Origin: Cryptomeria japonica
Taxonomy: Eukaryota; Streptophyta; Pinopsida; Cupressales; Cupressaceae
Direction of reading: 5' to 3'
Length of the DNA: 64,000 nucleotides
Assembly (NCBI RefSeq): GCF_030272615.1
Contig: NC_081409.1
Location: 879,317,220 to 879,381,219 of the forward strand
How positions within the stretch are numbered: position 1 is the stretch's first letter; every line of letters starts with the position of its first letter. The position numbers and the translations under genes are program-made. Below the pieces are notes generated by a model, which saw only the letters and a list, made by a program, of their open reading frames with translations, was not told the DNA's origin and did no database searches. Below are positions 55,155-64,000 of the stretch, one piece after another.

Positions 55155-56919
55155 ATGGGGGAAGGAGCAGGAAGTGGCATTGGGGGAATTCAAAATTCAA
55201 ACTCTCTGCAAGGCGGGAATTTTGGTTCCAATGATGGGAGCGGCCAGATTGTAACTGGTCCCATAGGAGAGAAGGATAAGCCTCTAGACTTTCCAGAAGC
55301 TGCTGCTATTCAGCAGACTGGTGGTACTCTGCCAAAGAAGATAGAGGGTTCCTCTGGGCCCTTGGGGGAAGGGACCAGCGAGGGGCCCATTCCACGTGAC
55401 AACTCTGGGGAGAACAGATAAGAATCAAAAAAATGGTCTTCCCTATTTGGAACTAGACCAACTAGTAAATCCTCATTTCCTCCTGTCAAGAATATATCTG
55501 ATCCTTCTAGAGGTAAGTTCACTATCTCTATCCCTAATCTAGTTTTGGATCACAATATAAATAGTATGTTGAAATCTTTGGTAGGCAAATTTATGGGACC
55601 GTGTCCTAACATTGAACTTGTTAGGGCCTATGTCAAACGAAAATGGGCCCTTAAGGGTAATGTTGAAATTTTGGCTCTACCCAAAGGCCTTCTGTCCTTT
55701 TCTTTCTCTTGTGAAGAAGACAAACTCATGATTCTTTGTGGAAGTCCCTAAATGGTAGGAAAGATAGCCTTGGTCTTCGTAAAAGGCAACTGAATATGAA
55801 TATGAAAGACTCTCTCTTAACACAAGTTCCAGTTTGGGTAAAACTGTCAGGCTTGCCTCTGGAATATTGGGCTAAAAGTATCTTCTCTAGAATTGCAAAC
55901 TCTTTTGGTGAACTGCTTTCTATAGACCTAGTAACAGCTTCAAAAAGGAGACTCACTCATGCTAGGTTTTGCGTAGGGGTATCCCATGATGCAGATATGT
56001 CGGATCAGATAGATCTAGTTTCAAAGTTGGGAACATGGAAGCAACATATTGAATATGAATCTATTCCCTTTGCCTTCTTCTATTGTAAAAAAGCAGGGCA
56101 CTAGGCGAAGTCCTGTCCCACCAAACCCAAGGTAGAATCTAGACAGCCTAAGCCCCATTCTGAGAACCAAAGGGCACCAGAAAAAAAGGTATGGCAAGTT
56201 AAAAAATTAGATAGTAAAGAAGAAAACTCAAATTGTTTTAATCCCTTGGGGGTAAAGAAGGAAGTGCCCTTAGCCTCTATCTCCAGTCCTACAACCCAGG
56301 AAGCTCTGAGAAATGATCCAATCAAAGTCAACCTTCTGATTACTTCTCAAACAGGGGAGCAGAAAGATCAGACTGATTACCCAAATTATATAGTTGAAGT
56401 GGTGGCTGATACCTGTGAAAGAAATGAACTGTAAGTGAAAAATATCAACCAGAGGAAGGGGAAATCCATGTTTCCCAAGAAGAAAAGATTGATTCCTCTT
56501 TGCTCATGCCTAGTTTTGAAATACAATGAGCCCAAAAATGTTCAATTTTGGGCCTGAACCTCTCGGACTCAGTCTGGAGTTCAAAATCAGCTAATAGTGA
56601 TTTAAATGATTCAAATGCTTCTAGAACCCCTAACTAGGGAAATGAAGAAGAAATTTCCAAAATCCTGAACAACTCGGTAGCAGCTCCTGGGATAGAAGCT
56701 AAATGGAAAATACCAAAGCAAAGGAATAAGAAAGGAACTACTCCCTCGACTTCTCTTCTTAGGAAATCTAGCAAAATAGCTCAAGTGGATGTCGGGTATA
56801 CCTCCTCCTCCCCAAGTCGTCCCTCTAATCACACAGTTAGAATCAAGGAGGCCAGCATGAACATTGCAAATGGAACCTAGAAGACTCTTAAGGAGTTAGG
56901 AATTGGTAAGTATCTATGA
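55155..56919 (+). pseudogene. LINE ORF1 (DUF4283-type RNA-binding protein)
   Basis: Starts at ATG 55155 with a Gly/Ser-rich N-terminus. A DUF4283-like block follows (NIELVRAYVKRKWALKG, VEILALPKGLLSFSF, frameshift near 55745, VPVWVKLSGLPLEYW, RLTHARFCVGV). The knuckle region FFYCKKAGH-stop-AKSC has lost its first Cys and has TAG in place of the expected Trp. A long Ser/Lys-rich C-terminal part reaches IGKYL, with a frame change near 56430. Its TGA (56917-56919) overlaps the ATG of ORF2. Acts as the nucleic-acid chaperone and RNA-binding partner in related LINEs. Confidence 0.8.
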
Positions 56920-59900
56920 AGATTATTTCTTGGAATATTAGGGGACTTAATAACCCCCATAAGCATGACATTATTAGGAATATAATAAGGGATAGTAAAC
57001 CTGATATCTTTCTAATTCAAGAAACCAAAATGAGTAAAGAGAAAGTTGAATCATTGAAGTTTTTCAAAAACAGAAATGTCAGTGGCGGCAGCTCTAAAGG
57101 TGCTTCAAGAGGCATAGCAACCATTTGGAATCTTAATTCTATCAAAGGGCAAGTCATCATCCAGGACAACAATTTCTCATGTATCAAATTTGAGCACCCA
57201 AAAGATGGTACTTCATGGGTCCTTACCAACATTTATGCTCCCAACACCTTGAAGGCTAGAAATTCCTTCTGGAAAAAAATTATTCAAGCTAGGGATAGCT
57301 TCAGGAATCTTAGCTGGCTAGTTATGGGAGACTTCAATACTCCTTTGAGAGAGGAGGGAAAATATGGAGGAAGCCCCCCTCAGCTAGAAAGCAGGTTGGC
57401 CCTTATGGATTTCATTAACTCTCTAGCTCTCAATGACTTGGAAATACAGGGATGTAATTATACTTGGACTAACAGGAGAACTGGTACTAATCTTATCCAA
57501 GTTCGTCTTGATAGGACTCTCATTTCTGATGACTGGTTTAGTCATTATTTTTGTTCTCTGTTATCCCACATTCGGGTTGGTTTGGATCATTTTCCCATCA
57601 CCTTTCTTGCTGACTCCATCAACAAAAGGAGAAACTTCCCCTTCAGATTTGAAAAAATGTGGACCCTCCACCCAGACATCAAAAGTAACATCCATAAATG
57701 GTGGAGCATTCAAGTTGAGGGAACTGCTATGCATAGAGTTCTTAAGAAGCTTAAGAGTGTAAAGGACAACATAAGAATCTAGAATAAATCTAGCTTTGGG
57801 AACATTTTTGAGGCCAAAAGAAAAGCCCAGGAAGACCTCAAAGAAATTAAAACTCAAATCTAGAAAGATGGTTTCAGAACTATGTCCATTGCTGATGAAA
57901 ATGAGAGACTCAAAAAATATCATGATATCATTGCCAAAGAGGAATCCTTTTGGAAGAAGAGATCAAGATGCATTTGGCTTAAGGAAGGAGATAGGTAAAC
58001 AAGATTCTTCCACATGTCGACTATCAAGCATAAAGCAGTTAATAGGGTTACCAAACTCGTGGTGGATAAAGGGGAGATTACCAAGGAGGAGGAAATTAGA
58101 AAGGAAGCTAAAAGGTTTTTTTCGGAACTACTAATGAGGGATAATAGATTGGATGTTGAAGCTCAATCTTCTTTTCTTCTTAACATCCCTTGTCTCATTG
58201 ATGATCATAAGAATGCCTCCCTTTCTTCCATTCCTTCTAATTAGGAAATCAAAAATGTTATCTTCTCCTTTGATGGTAACAAAGCGCCTGGCCTAGATGG
58301 TTTTCCAATGTTCTTTTTTCAAGATTTATGGGACATTGTCGGGAAAGATGTTACCAATGGAGTCAAGGAATTTTTTGAGGCTAGAAAACTTTTGAATGAA
58401 ATCAATGGCACATTTCTGGCTCTCATTCCCAAATCTCAAGGTGCTAACTCTATGGACAAATTTAGACCTATCCGTCTTTGCAATTCCTTTTATAAGATTA
58501 TCTCTAAGGTTCTTACTTCCAGATTGTTGTCTGTCCTTTCTGCTCTTATTAATCACCGGCAAAATGGTTTTGTCCTTGGTCGCCAAATTCTTGACTCTAT
58601 TATTAATGTCCATGAGAACATCCACTCTCTTGTTAAAGCTAAGAAGCGGGGTCTCATCCTTAAGCTTGATCTCTCCAAAGCCTATGATAGGGTTGACTAG
58701 TCTTTTCTCTTGAAGGTTCTCATGTCTTTTTGTTTCTCACCCAGAGTTTTGGATCTCATCACCCAACTTATCACCTCTGCTTCTTTTGATGTCATTATCA
58801 ATGGTTCACCTTCTCCTTTTTTCCAAGCTTCTGGAGGTCTAAGGCAAGGGGATCCTATCTCCCCCATCCTCTTCATTATTATGGCAGAATGTTTTGGAAG
58901 GAGTATGGAAAATTTGGTTTTGCAACGCTCCTTTAAGGGCCTACACCCTTCCTCTGCAGATCCTGTTTGTTCTCATCAACAATTTGTCGATGATACTATT
59001 ATCATGGGGGAATCTAGTATTTCTAAAGCTAAAATTTTGAAGAGTACTCTTTGTAAGTTTGCCTCTGCGTCGGGTCAACTTATCAATTGGACTAAAAGTG
59101 AAGTTTTTTTCATCAATACCCCAGAGAAGACAACAGAGAATCAGTAGAATCCTGGAGTGTAGGATTGCTGATCTTCCTGCAAACTACCTTGGTCTCCCTA
59201 TGGGCACTGCTCCTCCTAACTCCTTCTGGAGTTCTCTAGTGGACAAATGCCAAAAAAAGTTAGCTGGATGGAAAGGAGCCCTCCTAAGTTAGGTTGGAAA
59301 GCTCCAACTTCTTAAAGCTTCTCTTCTAAGTATTTTGATATATGCTCTTAGCCTTTTCAGAATTCCAGTTAAGTATGCTGATGCTATCAAGAAAATCCAA
59401 AGAAGATTCCTTTGGTCTGGCATTGAGGACAAGAAAAGAATGTCCTTGGTGGCTTGGGACCAAGTCTGTAAACCGGAGAGTCATGGCGGTCTGGGCCTGA
59501 GGAGGATCTGAACCCTAAATGAAGCTCTTCTGTCCAAACAAGTCTGGAGAATTTTTCATCTTGATATCGAATGGTGTAAAATTTGGTGAAGTAAGTACTC
59601 TCTTCAATCCTCTTCCCTTTCTTCTTTTATAAAGTAATCTCTTCAATCCTCTTCCCTTTCTTCTTTTATCAATTCGGATATTAGTATTAATGGTTCCCAC
59701 ATATGGAATTATGCCTCTAAATATAAAGAAAGTATAGCTAAAGGAGTGATCTGGAAAGTTGGAAATGGTAGGAAAGTTAAATTCTGGGAGGATCCCTGGC
59801 TTTTTTATAAACCTTTGATAGAAATCATTGAATGGGCCCCCTATGCTCCCTCTTGTATAAGATCTTTTGGCTCCCTAGCTACTGAGTACTGGACTAGTAA

Positions 59901-61166
59901 TGAATGGAAGAATATTGAAAGCATCCACCCAAGCCTCTCTAAGCTCAAGATCCATTTGTCTGCGGTTTGGTTGAACAAAGAGGTTGACTCCCTGGTCTGG
60001 AAACATGATCCCAAAGGTACCCTTACTTTTTCCTCTATGTATTGTGTTATGTCCCCTGATCCTTTAGGTAATCCCTTCTGGTCTAAAGTCTAGATTAGAG
60101 GCCTTACCCCCAAGATCAATTTCTTCTTCTGGACCATCCTCCATAATAAAATCTTGACCCTTGACAACCTAAAATGCAGAGGCTTTGCTATCCCTAATAG
60201 ATGTACTTTATGCCTTCAGGAAGAAGAGTTTGTGGACCACCTTGCCATTCACTACCCCTTCTTAGCCTCAATATGGGAAAGATTTCTCAATAGTTTGAGC
60301 ATTGCCTGGGTGTTTCCCAACACCATCACAGATCTGTTTTCCTCCTGGAACATAAAATGGACTAATTATTTTCTAAGATCTTTGTGGCAGCTCTCACTTC
60401 CTCACATCCTATAGGGACTATGGAAAGAAAGAAATAATCGAATCTTCAGGGATGTTTCCCTCAATCAGGATATTGTGTTCCAGAAAATCCAATGGGGGAT
60501 TCAGGAAAATATAGAGATCATTGAGGGTCCTTGTTTTTCGAACAATACTCTAGAAGCAAATATGTTAAGGGTGTAGAACATGAAGAGTACCGATAGTCCA
60601 AACCTCAATCATAATAAAAGGCTTGAAGCCAAATGGCAAACCCCCCCTCATGGTTGGTTCAAAGTTAATTTTGATGGTGTTGCCAAAGGTAACCCAGGTC
60701 CTTCAGGTTGTGGAGCTTTTCTAAGAGATGACAAAGGAATGTGCAAGGAAATGGTTGTTGTCCCTATTGGAATTCAAACTAATCATAAAGCCGAAGCTAT
60801 GGCTACTCTCCAAGGTATCCTCCTAGCAAAAAAATGGAATTGTCCCCACCTATGGATTGAAGGGGACTCAAACAATATTATTAACTATCTTAAGGGGGTC
60901 TCAAAACCTTCATGGTCGATCAACAACATTATCATCTCTGGTAGAGACCTTATTAGCACCTTTAAAAAAGCTACATTTCCCACATTTACCGAGAGGCCAA
61001 TGGCTCTGCTGACTGGGCTGCCACTGTGGTGGTTAACAACGAAGCAACTACCACGTGCACGGGAGAACAAGGACTCCTCGAAGATGTCAGGCAAATCATT
61101 TGCTATGATCGTTATAGAAGTAATCCTAAGATACTCTATGGACGTGATAATTATGAAAAGAACTAA
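56916..61166 (+). pseudogene. LINE ORF2: endonuclease, RT, zf-RVT, RNase H
   Basis: Endonuclease 56916-57650 (ISWNIRGLNN, IQETK, MGDFNTPL, GLDHFPITF: the N, E, D/N and D-H catalytic residues). RT 58250-59110 (NKAPGLDGF, FRPIRLCNSFYKIISK, LKLDLSKAYDRVD, GLRQGDPISPILF, and FVDD at 58982-58993 in place of FADD). WKVGNGRKVKFWEDPW at 59752. zf-RVT 60110-60290 (CTLCLQEEEFVDHL). RNase H 60640-61050 (NFDGVAKGNPGPSG, HKAEAMA, IEGDSNN, then YREANGSADWAA in the next frame). Frameshifts lie near 59130 and 60975. About a dozen stops, mostly TAG. The archaeal-like RNase H is a known acquisition of plant L1 elements. The frame ends at TAA 61164-61166. Confidence 0.9.
59590..59668 (+). repeat. Short tandem duplication in LINE ORF2
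   Basis: About 40 bp (CTCTTCAATCCTCTTCCCTT and following) present twice in tandem, adding a repeated SLQSSSLSSFI block after the RT thumb region. Confidence 0.8.
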
Positions 61167-61366
61167 CTTGAGTACTTCGAGTCATTATAATAATGAGAGA
61201 CTCATTTATTATATTACAATGCCATAAGTTCCCATGCTTTCTGGGTGACTTTGATAGTTCTGAAAAGCTCACCGATTAATCTGCTCTGCAAGTTTCAAAA
61301 TTTGGTGTTGAAGAGCGACAAAATGGGTGGTAACAAGAGGTGATATGAACCAAGTAGCTGTAAAGA
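61167..61366 (+). other. Gap between LINE ORF2 and ORF3
   Basis: About 200 bp without a convincing frame. An in-frame start of ORF3 upstream of 61367 is not visible. Confidence 0.4.
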
Positions 61367-63016
61367 ATGGAAATAGAAGGAGGAGGTTTGGGGTATTCTA
61401 TAGAAGGGTGGCTTCTCAAAATTCATGGAGAGACTCCACAATCGAGACGACATGGTTACCAGTTTTTCTGGAAAAATTGGAAAAAGGGCATGCTGAAAAT
61501 GGGAGACCAGACTATAGAAATTGATGAAGATTTAATTGCTCAAGCTACGAGCCTCACAAGAGAAGGGTGCAACTTCTACAGAGATAGGAAATTCAATAGG
61601 GAAGCTATTGAAAGATATTCAGACACCGAGAACTAGAAGAAACGACTGGTAAAGTTGAGCAAAACCTACTACCCACCCAGGGCTTTTGCCAAACCTTGGC
61701 GAGAAGTCCTCTTTGTTTTAATGTGATACATCACTCTAGATGGTAGGTTCACTAAAGTTTATGGTTATCACTTTGTTCTACTCAATCACTTTAGGCACAA
61801 TGATAAGGTTAACTTGCTCTGTTCGATGAATGCGTCCCTCAAGGCCTACAAAGAGAACCCACGAGGTGATACGACCATGCACCAAGGCCTTATGGTACTA
61901 ATCTATGACCATCTTAAGGCCAACCAAATTGCTCGGATGCATCCCTCTACAGATTTTAACAATGAGGGGTCTAACCCTACCTTCTTAGAGGAAGAGGAGT
62001 CTGAAAGTGACCCTTCAACTGATACTGGGGACAGCATGGATGTCTCGGATTATGAAAGTGAGAAGAAGAGGAAAGACATCAAAACCAAACCCTCATCCTC
62101 TAAGGGCAAAAAGCCTGAAGGTAGACCCCTGATTAGCATTTCTTCAGAAGAGGAGACTTCAAATGACTCTGAGGAGGAGTACCCTCAAGGGCAGCTAAAG
62201 AAGAAGATAAAAGCTCACACCCAGGCCAGGAAAATGCACAAGAAGAAAGAGGAGATTGTTAAGGAACTGGAAGCCCACAAGTAGGTAAGGGCTCTGGAAG
62301 ATTATCAAAATCTGGAAAAGGAGACCATGGAAGAGGTTCTTAGGTCTATTGACACAACCATCCAGCACACCCCTAAAGAGGAAAAGGCAACCCCGGGAAA
62401 AGTTGACCCCCCTTCTAACCCTCCCCCGAGGGTTTGCAAGGTTTCATGGAAACTATGGAGTGGCTCCTCAATGGTTAAAAGAAAGTTGTGGACGAAAATT
62501 AAAAAACTCTGTAATAGAATCTTGATCCTGGAAACCATCAATACAGGGGAAGGGAAGACCATGGCCAACTTCATAGAGGACCTGAAAAGTACCATCACTA
62601 AAGCTGAAGACATAAGAGATGCTTTCAACCCCAGGTTCGAAAAAATTGAGAAGGATTTGCTAGAAAGAAAGAATCTTGCTGACACTAACGACCACACTCT
62701 CACAGAAATAGTCAGCAAAATTGGTAAAATTGAGGAGTGTCTGAAGAACATTGTTGAACAGAGCCTTAGCGTCCTAGAGATTTCAGCCAACAAAACCAAC
62801 ACTCTCATCAGCAAACTGGATGATGATAAGGAAATCCTAGACATTGACCCGGAAATGGAAGGAACAAGGGAAGCTCAAGGCCCCAGAACCCGCACCAAAG
62901 GCAAAAAGAAGGACAAAAAACCTAGCAAGGATTTGGAAGACCTTAAAGCTGTCAGGGCTACTTACGACGAGCTGGTGACAAAGGTGGAGGACTTGTTGAA
63001 GAAAATTTATGTGTAG
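61367..63016 (+). pseudogene. LINE ORF3, unrecognised, about 550 codons
   Basis: One frame with three stops (TAG 61634, TGA about 61723, TAG 62282). The N-terminal part is globular-looking: ATSLTREGCNFYRDRKFNRE, KPWREVLFVLM, YITLDGRFTKVYGYHFVLLN, TTMHQGLMVLIYDHLKANQ. A Ser/Glu/Asp- and Lys-rich region follows (61980-62280), then a long charged coiled coil to the end (62500-63010). The N-terminal pattern reminds me of domains annotated 'putative plant transposon protein', but that is recollection and unverified. It lies inside the LINE, bounded by the target duplication. Plant L1 elements normally have two ORFs, so this is an addition. Role unknown. Confidence 0.7.
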
Positions 63017-63182
63017 CGCCTTCTTAGTTTGTTGTTGTTAGTTTTGCTATCCTTTCAGTTCAATGGCTTTTTGCTAGTCTTTTTTGAATGTGGTTCTTAA
63101 GCACTGATCCTTTTGGTGTCTTATCTTAATATCTTTTGTTAAAGGTTTTCGGTCCTGAAAATCTATTTTTTTAATTAATCAA
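63017..63182 (+). other. 3' UTR of LINE L1
   Basis: 166 bp, T-rich, ending TATTTTTTTAATTAATCAA before the target duplication. No poly-A tract. Confidence 0.6.
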
Positions 63183-63194
63183 AACATAACCTAA
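63183..63194. repeat. Target duplication of LINE L1, right copy
   Basis: AACATAACCTAA following the LINE 3' end, identical to 55105-55116. Confidence 0.85.
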
Positions 63195-63501
63195 CACATA
63201 TACCAATTATGTTATTTCATAAATAAAAGAGTCCAGACCAAAGCAAACAACTCCCAGACCACAAAGATAAAGCTTCCAACTATCCTGGCCATCAAAATCA
63301 AGCTAATATCAATCAGATCAACTAGCAATACAAATGGTCTGCATCCAAACCATCAAACCAATCATAGCAATGCCTGATCCAAAAACACAACTACAAATAA
63401 TCCAACATTTTATCCAACTTAACTGATGTCCAGATCAGAACTTATTTAGACCATATTGTTTGACATCAATGATAACAAATCACACATCTATAACAAAAAC
63501 A

Positions 63502-64000
63502 TATCAGGCTCTACTGAAGGATGGATCTGGAAATGGTCCAACCAAATCACTATATACCAACTCCAAAAGTTGTGAAGCTCTCCAATCTTTTCCTTTGGCA
63601 AATTTCTTCTTAGGATGCTTGCTAAGAATGCATCCTTGACAAACACCATCAAAAAAGTGAACTAGAGGCAATCTTGTAACCATGTCATGATGATTGAGTT
63701 GTTGCAACTAGTGATAGTTTAAGTGGCCAAACCGTTGATGCCAAAAGTTACTCACTTCATCAAAATGATTGAGCAAAATAGACAAAGGAGAATCATGAAC
63801 AAAATGAGAAAACAAATATTTTTTCTCGATTGATAATTTGCTTTCCCAACTACGACTATAGAGTCATTGTGCAACTCACAAATTACCACTAAATTAGGAG
63901 AGAATTCAACCTACTTGCCTAAACCTATGTAAGTGATCTAATATATTGATAGGAGATTAGTTGATAGTAAGAGAACACAAATAATATCATGGAATGTGTC
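63502..64000 (-). pseudogene. pol: Copia integrase N-terminal region (element C, other side of B)
   Basis: The minus strand carries a GAG-preINT/zinc region: NLLSIY-stop-ITYIGLGK, then VEFSPNLVVICELHN, WHQRFGHLNYH, HHDMVTRLPLVHFF, GVCQGCILSKHPKKKFAKG (HHCC finger) and LLELVYSDLVGPF, the start of the integrase core. It is cut at 63501 by the LTR of B, and the core resumes at 42801. Runs off the right edge toward gag. Confidence 0.8.

Larger units (their letters stand above)
55117..63182 (+). mobile_element. LINE L1, full-length L1-type with three ORFs
   Basis: 8,066 bp inserted in the 5' LTR of element B with a 12-bp target duplication, so both ends are fixed by sequence. ORF1 (DUF4283-type, zinc knuckle), ORF2 (endonuclease, RT, zf-RVT, RNase H) and a third ORF of about 550 codons before a short 3' UTR. 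The 3' end is T-rich (ATTTTTTTAATTAATC) instead of a clean poly-A. Several stops and at least four frameshifts make it inactive. Confidence 0.9.
42802..63501 (-). mobile_element. LTR element B, 20.7 kb with nested insertions
   Basis: A minus-strand Copia-like element inserted in the integrase of element C. 3' LTR 42802-43962 and 5' LTR 53842-63501 (interrupted twice), PBS 53828-53839 and polypurine tract 43963-43971. TATCA lies at both junctions with C (42793-42797 and 63502-63506), though four bases (AAAC) separate it from the apparent left LTR end. Coding is limited to a gag-like ORF with knuckles and an unknown ORF. No protease, integrase or RT was found, so B appears non-autonomous. Four later insertions were recognised (44671-50466, 51539-53000, 53907-54334, 55117-63182). 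Confidence 0.8.
53842..63501 (-). repeat. 5' LTR of element B, interrupted by two insertions
   Basis: LTR pieces are 53842-53906, 54335-55116 and 63183-63501. Removing the 428-bp and 8,066-bp insertions and one copy of each target duplication leaves about 1,149 bp, close to the 1,161 bp of the 3' LTR. Ends on the minus strand: TGTTTTTGTTATAG...GTGTTTAACA. Confidence 0.8.

Overview
This 64-kb window is plant nuclear DNA made almost entirely of transposable elements nested inside one another. I see no intact host gene, rRNA, tRNA or CRISPR array. LTR retrotransposons primed by initiator Met-tRNA, a Tat-lineage Ty3/gypsy element with two RNase H domains, L1-type LINEs with a DUF4283-type ORF1 and an RNase H, and a plant mobile domain (PMD) gene all point to a seed plant with a large, repeat-rich genome. 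A gymnosperm is plausible, but the sequence does not prove it.

Layout. 1-2103: 5' end of a minus-strand Copia-like element (F; gag with coiled coil and four zinc knuckles, PBS, LTR) next to an old Copia reverse transcriptase remnant (2104-3060). 3061-8396: non-coding, with a three-unit array of palindrome-bearing repeats at 5503-6010. 8397-32241: a plus-strand, non-autonomous Copia element (E; gag, protease and an extra acidic ORF, no integrase or RT). Its gag is split by an 18.8-kb minus-strand Tat-type element (10852-29613) flanked by the 5-bp target duplication ACAAG. That element carries gag, protease, a G-patch-like segment, RT, RNase H, a second RNase H and integrase. On the opposite strand, between pol and the 3' LTR, it carries a spliced PMD gene with its own TATA box, now broken by stops. 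32931-34351: solo LTR. 35165-39310: degraded minus-strand LINE (L2) holding a TIR-bounded insertion.

39707-64000: a minus-strand Copia element (C) whose integrase is cut in two by a 20.7-kb minus-strand element B (42802-63501). B has a coiled-coil/zinc-knuckle gag and an unrecognised ORF but no visible pol. B has itself received at least four insertions: a Tat-like gag-only element D (44671-50466), an LTR (51539-53000), a 428-bp sequence (53907-54334), and an 8.07-kb LINE (L1; 55117-63182) with a 12-bp target duplication. LINE L1 has three ORFs, including an unusual 550-codon ORF3 downstream of the RNase H. Removing the insertions restores a B 5' LTR of about 1,149 bp, matching its 1,161-bp 3' LTR.

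All coding regions are damaged. The stops are mostly TAG and TGA, as expected from deamination of methylated CG and CHG cytosines in silenced DNA. The points most worth a second look are the antisense spliced PMD gene, motif arrays shared by the two Tat transcription units, LINE ORF3 with an ATGA-coupled ORF1/ORF2 junction, and the unknown ORF in element B.
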